NCBI RefSeq assembly: GCF_008704935.1
Contig: NZ_CP023692.1
Span: 6,611,501 to 6,675,500, forward strand
Direction: 5' to 3'
Source: Streptomyces vinaceus
GTDB lineage: Bacteria > Actinomycetota > Actinomycetes > Streptomycetales > Streptomycetaceae
Length of the DNA: 64,000 bases
The position numbers and the translations under genes are program-made. Within the stretch, counting starts at the first letter, position 1. The number at the start of each line of letters is the position of its first letter. The notes below the pieces were generated by a model that searched no databases, was not told where the DNA came from, and was given only the letters and a program-made list of their open reading frames with translations. Positions 49,219 through 57,502 of the stretch are shown piece by piece.

Positions 49219-51156
49219 ATGAAGAGCCTCATCCGCGCGCTGTCCGGCGCCCTTCTGCTGCTGGCGGGAACCGTGCCGGCGGTGGCCGCGCCGGCCTCCG
49301 CCGCGGCCGCGCCCCCGACCACGACCACGGCAACGGCCGCGGCGGACGCCCGCACGGCCGAGGCGTGGACCCCGCCGCTGTCCACCCGCGGCCGCTACAT
49401 CGTCGACGCGCAGGGCAACCGCTTCCGGCTGCGCTCCGGCAACTGGGACGGCGCCCAGGGATCCTGGAGCGGCAGCGGCGACCGCAGCGACCCCGCCACG
49501 CACCACGCCGGACAGAATTCCAACGGCATCCCGATCGGCCTGGACCGGGTGCCGGTGTCCACCCTGCTGGCCGACTTCCGGGCCCTCGGCCTCAACAGCG
49601 TCCGGCTGCCCTTCTCCAACGAGATGCTCCACACCACCGCACCCGTCCCGGACGCGGCCGTCGCCGCCAACCCGCAGCTGCGCGGCCGTACCCCGCTCCA
49701 GGTCTACGACGCCGTCGTCGCCGCGCTCACCGACGCCGGCTTCGCCGTCATCCTCAACAACCACACCGTCACCACCCGCTGGTGCTGCGGACTCGACGGC
49801 AACGAGCGCTGGAACAGCGGCGGGTCCACCGCCCAGTGGGCCGACGACTGGGTGTTCCTGGCGCGCCGCTACCGGGACAACCCGCGCGTGGTCGGCGCCG
49901 ACCTGTACAACGAGGTCCGCCGCGACGTGCTCGACGACCCGAACTGGGGGCTCGGCGACAACCACGACTGGCAGGCGGCCGCCCAGGAGGCGGGCGACCG
50001 GATCCTCGCCGAGGCCAACCCGAACCTGCTCATCGTGGTCGAGGGCATCAACTGGACCGGCATCCCCCTGGACGGCCTCCCGCACGGCCGCCCCACCCTC
50101 ACCCCCGTCCGCACCCTCTCCCACACCCTCGTCGTCTCGAACAAGCTGGTGTACTCGGCGCACTTCTACGGGTACACCGGCCCCCGGCACAGCGGCGCGA
50201 CCGGCATGGGCGAGACCCACGACGCGCGCTACCAGGACATGAGCCGGGCCCAGCTCGAACAGACCCTCTACGACCAGGCCTTCTACGTCTCCGCCGAAAC
50301 CGGCAACCACTTCACCGCGCCCGTCTGGGTCAGCGAGTTCGGCATCGGCGCCGACGAGACCGGCGCCCTGCCGCGGGCCTGGTTCCAGAACCTCACCGGC
50401 TACCTGAGCGCCGTCGATGCCGACTTCGCCTACTGGCCGCTCGTCGGCTGGAGCGCCACCGCCCAGGGCACCCCGGGCGGCGACAGCTGGGCGATGCTCC
50501 GCTACGACGCCTCCGGCCGCCGCTCGGGCGTACTGGACGCGGGGGACTGGCGTACGCAGCCGTGGACGGCCCTCGCCACCCCCGGGCGCACCGGCCGGAT
50601 CCCCGTCACCCCCTCCTGGTACCAGCTGAGCACCGACCACCGCGACCACAACGCCTCGCTGCGCAACCGGGCCGCCGGCGACTGGGACAACGGGGCCCGC
50701 AAGGCGGTCTGCCCCGACGGCTCCGGGCTGGCCGGACTCGGCCACACGGACGGGCGGGGCCTGTGCGCCACCTCCGACCTGCGGGCCGCGACGGGCGGCA
50801 ACACCGTGGTCCGCGACGAGGCGTACGTCCCGCCGGGCGGCGACTGGGCCTCCGGCTACACGAAGTTCCAGTGCCCGGCGGGCCAGTTCCTGATCGGGTA
50901 CAGCGTGCGCGGCGAGCGGGTCTCGGCGGCCCTGTGCGCGCCGGCCCGTACGGCCCTCCCGGCCGGCGGGCGCACGCTCTGGTTCGACCGCGGCGACAAC
51001 CGTCCGTCCGGCGGCCCCGGCGGCGAGTTCGCGTACGGGGACTACAAGGGCCAGTGCCTGCCGACCGAGTACGCGGCGGGCATCGCCTTCACCACGCGCG
51101 CGGCCTCCAGGCCGGGTCCGGCGGCCCTCCTCTGCCGCCCTCTGCCGCCCGCCTGA
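49219..51156 (+). CDS. Secreted glycoside hydrolase family 5 (cellulase-like)
   Basis: 645 aa. Sec signal (SLIRALSGALLLLAGTVPAVAA, residues 3-24) then an Ala/Thr-rich linker. The GH5 catalytic barrel spans about 55-480, with the acid/base Glu232 in DLYNEVRRD and the nucleophile Glu373 in VWVSEFGIG; ILNNHTVTTRWCCGLDG and LVYSAHFYGYTGP are further family strands. The last 140 residues contain six Cys and a repeated CPDGSGLAGLG / FQCPAGQFLIGYSVRGERVSAALC pattern, probably a sugar-binding or stability domain. It should cut beta-linked glucans or mannans outside the cell. ATG 49219 follows AGGAGCGAC. A 12-bp terminator stem lies just after. Confidence 0.87.
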   Translation: MKSLIRALSGALLLLAGTVPAVAAPASAAAAPPTTTTATAAADARTAEAWTPPLSTRGRYIVDAQGNRFRLRSGNWDGAQGSWSGSGDRSDPATHHAGQNSNGIPIGLDRVPVSTLLADFRALGLNSVRLPFSNEMLHTTAPVPDAAVAANPQLRGRTPLQVYDAVVAALTDAGFAVILNNHTVTTRWCCGLDGNERWNSGGSTAQWADDWVFLARRYRDNPRVVGADLYNEVRRDVLDDPNWGLGDNHDWQAAAQEAGDRILAEANPNLLIVVEGINWTGIPLDGLPHGRPTLTPVRTLSHTLVVSNKLVYSAHFYGYTGPRHSGATGMGETHDARYQDMSRAQLEQTLYDQAFYVSAETGNHFTAPVWVSEFGIGADETGALPRAWFQNLTGYLSAVDADFAYWPLVGWSATAQGTPGGDSWAMLRYDASGRRSGVLDAGDWRTQPWTALATPGRTGRIPVTPSWYQLSTDHRDHNASLRNRAAGDWDNGARKAVCPDGSGLAGLGHTDGRGLCATSDLRAATGGNTVVRDEAYVPPGGDWASGYTKFQCPAGQFLIGYSVRGERVSAALCAPARTALPAGGRTLWFDRGDNRPSGGPGGEFAYGDYKGQCLPTEYAAGIAFTTRAASRPGPAALLCRPLPPA

Positions 51157-51157
51157 C

Positions 51158-51185
51158 CCGGGGTCCGCCCTCCGGCGGACCCCGG
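51158..51185. terminator. Terminator hairpin after the GH5 gene
   Basis: Perfect 12-bp arms CCGGGGTCCGCC (51158-51169) and GGCGGACCCCGG (51174-51185) with the tetraloop CTCC, directly after the stop codon. Confidence 0.85.
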
Positions 51186-51291
51186 CCGCCCCCAGCGGAA
51201 ATGATCATGGCGAGAAGGCGCCGTCGGCCCCGGAGGCCGTCAATTTGGCATCCAATGCGTCAAGAGGGGTGAACGGGGGTGCGAACGGGCC

Positions 51292-51297
51292 TAGTGT
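51292..51297 (+). promoter_or_regulatory. Weak candidate promoter (-10 TAGTGT) for the LamG protein gene
   Basis: TAGTGT has GTGAAC 17 bp upstream (51269-51274), giving a leader of about 75 nt. The inverted repeat GTGCG-N6-CGCAC follows directly at 51296-51311 and might be an operator. Confidence 0.3.
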
Positions 51298-51379
51298 GCG
51301 CCCGTACGCACGGTCGTGAACGGCAGCTGTACGTCTGTTTTCGGCCACCACCGCACAGTGACACCGAACTGGGGGGTTC

Positions 51380-54112
51380 ATGCGTAGATCCAGAGGGTTC
51401 GCGGCCGCACTCGCCCTGTCCCTGGCCGGGACCGGCGCGGGCGCGGTCCTCGGCCTCGTCCCGCAGGCGGCGGCCGTCACCCCGCCCGTCGCCTTCACCG
51501 CCGACGCGCTCTCCACATGGCAGCCCAACGGCGTCGTCTGGGCCCTCGCCGAGGCGGGCGGCACCGTCTTCGCCGGCGGTACCTTCTCCGCCGTCCGCCC
51601 GCCCGACGGCTCGGGCGGCGCCGAACAGCCCGCGGTGAACTTCGCCGCACTGGACGCCGCGACCGGCGCCCCGACCTCCTGCCACCTCTCCTTCACGGTC
51701 GGCGGCGGCACCGCCACCGTCCGCGCCCTCACCCTCTCCCCGGACAAGCAGACCCTCTACGCCGGCGGCTACTTCGGCGCCGTCAACGGCACCCCCGTCT
51801 CCAGCCTCGCCGCCATCGACGTGGCGAGCTGCACCGTCAAGACCGGCTTCCGCCCCGCCTTCGCGGCCACCGTCAGGGCCCTGGCCGTCACCGGCGACAC
51901 CGTCTACGCGGGCGGCGACTTCCTCACCGTCGCCGGGCAGCCGCGCCAGCGCTTCGCCGCCGTCGACGCGACCGACGGGGCGCTGCGGCCCTTCACGGCC
52001 GACGCCGACGAACCCGGCCGCGCCGTCGAGGTCACGCCCGACGGGGAGAACGTCGTCCTCGGCGGGGACTTCTTCACCGTCAACGGTACGAACACGCACG
52101 CCCTGGCCGTCGTCGACGCCACCAGCGGCACGCTCACCAAGACGTACGCCGGCTTCATCGAGACCAACTCCGTCGTCAAGGACATCGCGACCGACGCGAC
52201 CGGGTTCTACACGGCCAACGAGGGCACCGGCGGCGGCGTCTTCGACGGCCGGATCGCGCTCAACCTCAGCGACTTCAACCAGCGCTGGCGCGACACCTGC
52301 CTCGGCGCCACCCAGGCCGTGCTGCCGTACCGGAACGTGCTCTACAGCGCCTCGCACGCCCACGACTGCTCCAGCGTCGGCGAGTACCCGGACGGGCAGC
52401 GCCACCACCTGCTCGCCCAGCCGACCACCAGCGTCGGCAAGCTGGGCTGGGCCCCCGACACCAACGACGGCATCGGCGAGGGCATCGGCCCGCGCGTGAT
52501 GACGGTCGGCTCCCAGGGCGGCGTCCAGTACCTTTGGGTCGGCGGGGAGTTCACCACCGTCAACGGCTCGGCGCAGCAGAGCCTGACCCGCTTCGCCTCC
52601 ACCGGCGACACCGGGGCGCCCACCGTGCCCGTCGCGACCGCGGCGAGCTTCCGGCCCGGCGAGGTGCAGGTACGCTGGCGCACCAGCCTCGACCTCGACG
52701 ACAGCGCGCTGACGTACCGGATCTACCGGAACGGCTCGGGCACGCCGATCGCCACGGTCGCGGCGGACTCGCTGTTCTTCAAGCGTCCGCAGGCCTCCTG
52801 GACCGACACCACCGTCGCCGCCGGACAGTCGTACACGTACCGGGTCACGGCCACCGACGCGGCCGGCAACACCAGCGCCCTGTCGGCGACCGCGAGCGTG
52901 ACCGTGCCGACCTCGGTCGACGCGTACCCCGACCGGGTGCGCGCGGACGGCGCCCAGCTGTTCTGGCGCTACGACGACGCCTCCCTGCCGAACGTCGCGG
53001 ACTCCTCCGCGAGCGGCAACCAGAACGGAGTGCACCTGAACGCACCGGCGCTGCGCCAGACGCCGGGCGCGGTGTCGGGCGCGAGCACGGCGATCGGTTT
53101 CAACGGCACGGACACCCGCGTCTACGGGGACCAGCGCCAGACCATCGGCAGCAGCTACACCATCGAGACCTGGTTCCGGACGAACACCACCCGGGGCGGC
53201 AAGCTCTTCGGCTTCGGCAACAACCAGGTGCGCGGAAGCAGTCAGTACGACAAGCACATCTACATGACCAACGACGGGCGTCTCGTCTACGGCGTGTACA
53301 CCGGAGCCACCCGCACCATCACCACCGGCGCCGCCTACAACGACGACCAGTGGCACCACGTCGTCGCCACCCAGGGGCCGGGCGGCATGGTCCTCTACGT
53401 GGACGGCGCCCAGAAGGGCACCCTCGCCGTCACCACGCACGAGAACTACGCAGGCTACTGGCATGCCGGCGGCGACAGCCTCGGCGCCTGGCCGAACCCT
53501 CCGACCAGCGAGTTCTGGGCGGGCCGGCTGGACGAGACCGCCGTCTACCCGAGCGTGCTGAGCGCGGCCCAGGTGCAGAACCACTACGCCCTGGCCACCG
53601 CCCCGGCCGACTCGGTCGTCCAGGTCCAGGCGGCCGAGGACACGTACGCCAACGCGGGTGCCCCGGACGGCAATTACGGCGGCTCGTCCTCGCTCGCCGT
53701 GCGCGGCACCTCGCTCTACACCAGCTACCTGCGCTTCAACCTGCCCGCGGCGCCCGCGGGTACGGTCCTCAAGTCGGCCTCCCTGAGCGTGAAGACGAGC
53801 ACGATGAGCGGAGCCGGCACGGCCGACACGGTCTCGGTGGTCCCGGTCACCGGTGCGTGGACGGAGGCGGGAACCACCTACAACAACCGCCCCGCCACGG
53901 ACGCCGCGGCCCTCGGCAGCTTCGCCGGAGTCCCGGACGGCTCGGCGGTGCACACCACCGGGCTGAACACGGCCGCCCTGGCGGGCGCGCTCGGCACGAG
54001 CTACGGCCTCGCGCTGACCAGCCCCGGTACGGACGCGCTGTGGCTGTGGTCCTCCGAGGCGGCGGCGAACGAGGGCACGCCGCAGCTGACGCTGACCTTC
54101 GGCGCACCCTAG
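51380..54112 (+). CDS. Large secreted protein: beta-propeller, Fn3, LamG and CBM96-like domains
   Basis: 910 aa. Sec signal (MRRSRGFAAALALSLAGTG to about residue 34). A WD/delta-60-like propeller with repeated VYAGGDFLTVAG and VLGGDFFTVNG blades spans about 40-410. An Fn3 module follows (about 415-510, TYRIYRNGSGTPIAT, SYTYRVTATDAAGNTSALS), then a LamG/concanavalin-like domain (about 520-740, YTIETWFRTNT, QWHHVVATQG), and a C-terminal DNRLRE/CBM96-like domain (about 750-910, AEDTYANAGAPDGNYGG). No catalytic motif is evident. It probably binds polysaccharide or adheres to surfaces, in company with the adjacent GH5 enzyme. Confidence 0.82.
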   Translation: MRRSRGFAAALALSLAGTGAGAVLGLVPQAAAVTPPVAFTADALSTWQPNGVVWALAEAGGTVFAGGTFSAVRPPDGSGGAEQPAVNFAALDAATGAPTSCHLSFTVGGGTATVRALTLSPDKQTLYAGGYFGAVNGTPVSSLAAIDVASCTVKTGFRPAFAATVRALAVTGDTVYAGGDFLTVAGQPRQRFAAVDATDGALRPFTADADEPGRAVEVTPDGENVVLGGDFFTVNGTNTHALAVVDATSGTLTKTYAGFIETNSVVKDIATDATGFYTANEGTGGGVFDGRIALNLSDFNQRWRDTCLGATQAVLPYRNVLYSASHAHDCSSVGEYPDGQRHHLLAQPTTSVGKLGWAPDTNDGIGEGIGPRVMTVGSQGGVQYLWVGGEFTTVNGSAQQSLTRFASTGDTGAPTVPVATAASFRPGEVQVRWRTSLDLDDSALTYRIYRNGSGTPIATVAADSLFFKRPQASWTDTTVAAGQSYTYRVTATDAAGNTSALSATASVTVPTSVDAYPDRVRADGAQLFWRYDDASLPNVADSSASGNQNGVHLNAPALRQTPGAVSGASTAIGFNGTDTRVYGDQRQTIGSSYTIETWFRTNTTRGGKLFGFGNNQVRGSSQYDKHIYMTNDGRLVYGVYTGATRTITTGAAYNDDQWHHVVATQGPGGMVLYVDGAQKGTLAVTTHENYAGYWHAGGDSLGAWPNPPTSEFWAGRLDETAVYPSVLSAAQVQNHYALATAPADSVVQVQAAEDTYANAGAPDGNYGGSSSLAVRGTSLYTSYLRFNLPAAPAGTVLKSASLSVKTSTMSGAGTADTVSVVPVTGAWTEAGTTYNNRPATDAAALGSFAGVPDGSAVHTTGLNTAALAGALGTSYGLALTSPGTDALWLWSSEAAANEGTPQLTLTFGAP

Positions 54113-54142
54113 CGGCACGGCCGCAGGGACCGGGGTCACAGG

Positions 54143-54169
54143 GGGCGCGGGCCGATACGGTCCGCGCCC
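54143..54169. terminator. Bidirectional terminator between the LamG and DUF3224 genes
   Basis: Arms GGGCGCGG (54143-54150) and CCGCGCCC (54162-54169) around an 11-nt loop, between convergent stops. Confidence 0.6.
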
Positions 54170-54180
54170 TCCGTCGCCCG

Positions 54181-54585
54181 CTACGCCACGGTGTAGCGGA
54201 ACTCGTACGCGACGGACGCATCGCCGTGCCGGTACGTGAACCCGCCGGACCCCGACAGCCCGGCCAGCTCGCCCGACCCGGAACCGGCGACCACCTCGAA
54301 CGTGCACCGGGTGCCGCCGGCGTCGAACGTGCCGCGCTGCTCCAGGACGAACGCGCCCTCGCGGCCGTCCACGGAGCCCGACAGCAGCTCCAGGCCGGTG
54401 TAGGAGCCGGTGGCCTCCCCGGTGTACGTGATCGTGTAGCCGGCCCGGGTCGCCGCGGCCTCGATACCGCCCGCGAAGGCGTTGACGACCGTGGAGCGGG
54501 CGAGGCGCGGGGTGGCGTCGGCCGCACCGATCGGCTCCTCCCGCCAGTCGGCGAAGGTGAAACGGCCGGTGGTGGTACGGGACAT
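54181..54585 (-). CDS. DUF3224 domain protein
   Basis: 134 aa, allene-oxide-cyclase-like barrel of DUF3224. Core: TRTTTGRFTFADWREEPIG at the start, TYTGEATGSYTGLELLSGSVDGREGAFVLEQRGTFDAGG, SGSGELAGLSGSGGFTYRHGD and the final strand VAYEFRYTVA. Function is unknown in the family. It is divergent from the WYL regulator and shares the large palindrome at 54644-54678 with it, so it is the likely target. No signal peptide. Confidence 0.8.
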   Translation of the reverse strand: MSRTTTGRFTFADWREEPIGAADATPRLARSTVVNAFAGGIEAAATRAGYTITYTGEATGSYTGLELLSGSVDGREGAFVLEQRGTFDAGGTRCTFEVVAGSGSGELAGLSGSGGFTYRHGDASVAYEFRYTVA

Positions 54586-54643
54586 GGAGGGCCTCCTGGT
54601 TCACGGCCGGGCGGTTCGTTCCCCCGGCGCGGGAACAGCCTGT

Positions 54644-54678
54644 CCGGCATACCTGACACCCTCTGTCATGTATGCCGG
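54644..54678. promoter_or_regulatory. 35-bp near-perfect palindrome, WYL regulator operator
   Basis: Left arm CCGGCATACcTGACA (54644-54658) and right arm TGTCAtGTATGCCGG (54664-54678) match at 14 of 15 positions around CCCTC. The TGACA-N5-TGTCA core is the sort of site found beside WYL-family genes. It lies 23 bp before the regulator ATG and 59 bp from the DUF3224 start. Confidence 0.7.
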
Positions 54679-54700
54679 CGCCCCGGTCCACAATGGCCCC

Positions 54701-55681
54701 ATGCGCGCCGACCGGCTCCTCTCCCTGCTCCTCCTGCTGCAGAACCGCGGCCGGATGACCGCGCCCCAACTGGCCGCCGAGCTGGAGGTGTCGGTCCGTA
54801 CCGTCCACCGGGACATCGAGGCCCTCGGCGCGTCCGGCGTCCCCGTCCACGCCGACCGCGGACCGGCCGGCGGCTACCGGCTGATGGACGGCTACCGCAC
54901 CCGGCTCACCGGCCTCACCGACGCCCAGGCCGGCTCCCTCTTCCTCGCCGGGGCGCCCGGGCCCGCACGGGAACTCGGGCTCGGCGCCGATCTGGCCGCC
55001 GCCCAGCTGAAGCTCCAGGCCGCGCTCCCCGCGGCCCTCGCCGAGCGGGCCCGCCGGCTCCAGGACCGTTTCCACCTGGACGCCCCGGCCTGGTTCCGCG
55101 ACGCCGATCCGGTCCCGCACCTCGCGCGGATCGCCCAGGCGGTGTGGGACCAGCGCGTACTGCTGACCCACTACCGCCGCTGGAGCGGCGAGGAGCGCGC
55201 CGGGCGCCCGCTGCACCCCCTCGGCCTGGTCCTCAAGGGCGGCATCTGGTACCTGGTGGCGCGGGCCGCCGACGAGCGCGTACGCAGCTACCGGGTCTCG
55301 CGCTTCCTCGCGGTGGAGACCGCCGAGGAGGGCTTCGAGCGCCCGGCCGGCTTCGAACTCGCCGCGTACTGGACCGAGTCCGCCCGCCGGATGGAGGCGG
55401 CGACCCGCCAGGGGACCGCCCGGCTCCTGCTGTCCCCGCGCGGGCGCCGACTGCTCCCGATGCAGTTCGGCGCCGCCGGCGACCGGGCCCTGGCCGGTGC
55501 GGTCCCGGCCGGCCCCGCCGGCCCGGAGGGCTGGGTCCGGGTCGACCTGGAGATCGAGTCCGAGGCCGTCGCGGTCGGCGACCTGCTCCGGCTCGGCACC
55601 GAGGCCGAGGTCCTGGCCCCGCCGGAACTCCGCCGGGCCGTGGCCGCCACGGTCGCGGCCCTGGCCGCGCGGTACGGCTGA
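54701..55681 (+). CDS. YafY-type HTH / WYL-domain transcriptional regulator
   Basis: 326 aa. N-terminal HTH_11 (RADRLLSLLLLLQNRGRMTAPQLAAELEVSVRTVHRDIEALG, residues 2-42), then a WYL domain (about 140-220) with LLTHYRRWSGEERAGRPLHPLGLVLKGGIWYLVARA and RSYRVSRFLAVE. WYL domains sense nucleic acids or nucleotides. CACAAT ends 6 nt before the ATG, so translation may be leaderless. The start is placed at 54701 because upstream codons run into the operator. It probably controls itself and the divergent DUF3224 gene. Confidence 0.82.
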   Translation: MRADRLLSLLLLLQNRGRMTAPQLAAELEVSVRTVHRDIEALGASGVPVHADRGPAGGYRLMDGYRTRLTGLTDAQAGSLFLAGAPGPARELGLGADLAAAQLKLQAALPAALAERARRLQDRFHLDAPAWFRDADPVPHLARIAQAVWDQRVLLTHYRRWSGEERAGRPLHPLGLVLKGGIWYLVARAADERVRSYRVSRFLAVETAEEGFERPAGFELAAYWTESARRMEAATRQGTARLLLSPRGRRLLPMQFGAAGDRALAGAVPAGPAGPEGWVRVDLEIESEAVAVGDLLRLGTEAEVLAPPELRRAVAATVAALAARYG

Positions 55682-55688
55682 GCCCCGC

Positions 55689-56567
55689 TCAGGAACCGGT
55701 GGCGGGCGGGGGCGCGGAGCGCCGCTCCCAGCGGACCTCGCCGTCCTCGCGGTGGCGGGTCGGGGTGAAGCCGCAGGCCGCGGCGACCGCCGCCGAGGCG
55801 CGGTGGCCGGGGTGGATGTGGGCGATCAGGCGCCCGACGGGCAGTTCCTCCAGCCACGCCGTGACGGCCAGGGCGGCCTCGGTGGCGAGGCCGCGGCCCT
55901 GCCAGGCGGTTCCGATCACCCACGCCGTCTCGGCCGTGTCCCGGCCGGGCGTGACGGTGGCCTGGACGGTCCCCACCAGCGGCCCGTCCCCGCGCAGCCT
56001 CAGTACCCAGTTGCACCACACGACCGCGGGATCGGGCGACCCGGCCTCCAGCCGGGCGTAGCGTGCGCGCAGCGCATCGGTCGCGAGCGGGGCCCCGCCG
56101 GTGAACTCGTGCAGCACGGGATCGCCCAGTACGCGGGCCATCTCCGGGGCGTGTTCGACGCGCAGGGGGAGCAGGTCCATCCGGTTCGTGCTCAGCGGCT
56201 CGGCGCGCACGGCACGGACCGGCGGCCGCCGGACCTTGGCCGCCGCGCCCGGACGGGGTACGCCGTCCACGGCGAGGCAGATCCCGAAGACGCGGTCGTG
56301 GCCGGTCCAGCCGTTGACCCGGCCCCGGTTGCCGGCGATCTGCACGCGCCGGCGCGGGGCGTCCACGGCAGAGACCAGGTGCAGGTACACCGTGCCGGAC
56401 ACCCGGGCCAGGACGATGTCGCCGGATGCGACGAGCGCCGGGTCGACCGGGGCGACCCGGACCCGCTGCCTGCTGTGGATCAGCGGGACCATGGAGTCTC
56501 CGGTCGGCCGGAACTCCACCGTCTCACCCTCGCGGATCCGGTCCGCCACTGCGTCGAGCATGCCCAT
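55689..56567 (-). CDS. S24/S26 peptidase-like domain fused to a GNAT acetyltransferase
   Basis: 292 aa with two unrelated halves. Residues 1-120 match S24/S26-type proteins: RPTGDSMVPLIHSRQRVRVAPVD with Ser25 at the catalytic position, GDIVLARVSGTVYLHLVSAVD, then RVQIAGNRGRVNGWTGHDRVFGICL. The catalytic Lys of the LexA/signal peptidase type is not at the expected place (LHLVSAV), so it may be a non-cleaving relative. Residues 130-280 are a RimJ/RimL-type GNAT: RMDLLPLRVEHAPEMARVLG, WNW-like CNWVLRLRGDGPLVGTVQATV, ETAWVIGTAWQGRGLATEAALA. The junction is in frame with no sign of a shift. The start ATG at 56567 has no clear Shine-Dalgarno. Confidence 0.75.
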   Translation of the reverse strand: MGMLDAVADRIREGETVEFRPTGDSMVPLIHSRQRVRVAPVDPALVASGDIVLARVSGTVYLHLVSAVDAPRRRVQIAGNRGRVNGWTGHDRVFGICLAVDGVPRPGAAAKVRRPPVRAVRAEPLSTNRMDLLPLRVEHAPEMARVLGDPVLHEFTGGAPLATDALRARYARLEAGSPDPAVVWCNWVLRLRGDGPLVGTVQATVTPGRDTAETAWVIGTAWQGRGLATEAALAVTAWLEELPVGRLIAHIHPGHRASAAVAAACGFTPTRHREDGEVRWERRSAPPPATGS

Positions 56568-56619
56568 CGGGCGAGTGTGCCCGGCGCTGCCGGGTCCGGG
56601 AAACCGGATTTCGTGCCGG

Positions 56620-57066
56620 TCAGCGGGGAGGCTCGACCTCCAGGAAGCGCCGCCGGCGCGGGCCGCGGTAGAGCAGGCAGCTCCAGCCCAGGGGTTCCAG
56701 CGCGGCCGCGCAGGCCGTCAGCCGCTCCTGCTCCGCCTCGGCCGCGCCGCTGCCGGGCGGCCCCAGCCAGGTGACCTCCACCGTCGCGGCCCCGGACGTA
56801 CCCGGCGCCACCCGGTACCCGGTCCGCGTACGGCGGCCCTGCGCGTCCACCGCCGACGGCGGGATGCCCGCAGCCTCCAGTACGAGGGCCACGGCGCGCG
56901 GCATCCGGCGCAGCTCCCACGGGGCGGGGACCGCCGCCCCCGCCGGGCCGTTCACCAGGCGGCGGATCTGCAGCATGCCCTCGTAGGCCGTGCGGACCTC
57001 GGCCTCCCGGGCCGCGGTGGGGGGCGGCTGCGGCCCGTCGCCGGTTGCGGGTTCGAAGGTCTCCAT
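56620..57066 (-). CDS. Hypothetical protein
   Basis: 148 aa, no signal peptide. A helical segment (REAEVRTAYEGMLQIRRLVNG), then WELRRMPRAVALVLEAAGIPPSAVDAQGRR, and a C-terminal alpha/beta half (RTRTGYRVAPGTSGAATVEVTWLG, LTACAAALEPLGWSCLLYRGPRRRRFLEVEPPR) that looks like a ferredoxin-like or regulatory fold. Family not recognised. ATG 57066 follows GGGAGGAGTGGCG, a strong site. It is divergent from the small membrane protein gene. Confidence 0.6.
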   Translation of the reverse strand: METFEPATGDGPQPPPTAAREAEVRTAYEGMLQIRRLVNGPAGAAVPAPWELRRMPRAVALVLEAAGIPPSAVDAQGRRTRTGYRVAPGTSGAATVEVTWLGPPGSGAAEAEQERLTACAAALEPLGWSCLLYRGPRRRRFLEVEPPR

Positions 57067-57172
57067 CGCCACTCCTCCCTCGGTTCCCCCGGCGCGTTCT
57101 GAGTACGTCACACCCAACGACCTGAGTATCCAACCCGATTCCCCGCCACCCCGACGCTGATCGAATGGGGGC

Positions 57173-57475
57173 ATGACCTCCGAAGCCACCGCCCGCCCGC
57201 GCCGTATGCAGCACGTGACCATCGCCGGCTCCGCCCTGGCCGTGGCCCTGGTCCCGCTCGTCGTCGGGGTCCTGGTGGCCAAGGGCATCGCCGCCGATCC
57301 GCACGCCCCCGTCAACGCCCTGATCACCGGCGGCGGCCAGCGGGCCGGGTTGCCCCGCGCCGAGTGGCGCCGGCGCGGCCATGCCACGCTGCGCCGTCTG
57401 CGCACGGCCCGCCGCCTCACCGCCCGCCGCCGCCCCGACTCCGCCGGTCCGTGCACCTGCCGCCGCCCCGGGTGA
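57173..57475 (+). CDS. Small predicted membrane protein
   Basis: 100 aa with one hydrophobic helix (HVTIAGSALAVALVPLVVGVLVA, residues 14-36) and a basic C-terminal half (RRRGHATLRRLRTARRLTARRR). Family not recognised. ATG 57173 follows GGGGGC. Third-position GC is high as for its neighbours, which supports coding, but the short length leaves doubt. Convergent with the MerR gene, 27 bp apart. Confidence 0.5.
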   Translation: MTSEATARPRRMQHVTIAGSALAVALVPLVVGVLVAKGIAADPHAPVNALITGGGQRAGLPRAEWRRRGHATLRRLRTARRLTARRRPDSAGPCTCRRPG

Positions 57476-57502
57476 TCCGCCGGGGCGCCCGTTCTCCTTC
57501 GG

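Noticed and set aside
51260..55216. Minus-strand ORF of 1318 aa
   Set aside because: It lies opposite the LamG and WYL genes. Its composition (Gly/Arg/Val/Asp-rich, no motif) is typical of GC-rich shadow frames, whereas the plus-strand products have clear domains.
51517..56061. Plus-strand ORF of 1514 aa
   Set aside because: Arg/Pro-rich frame spanning four real genes on both strands, with no fold or motif.
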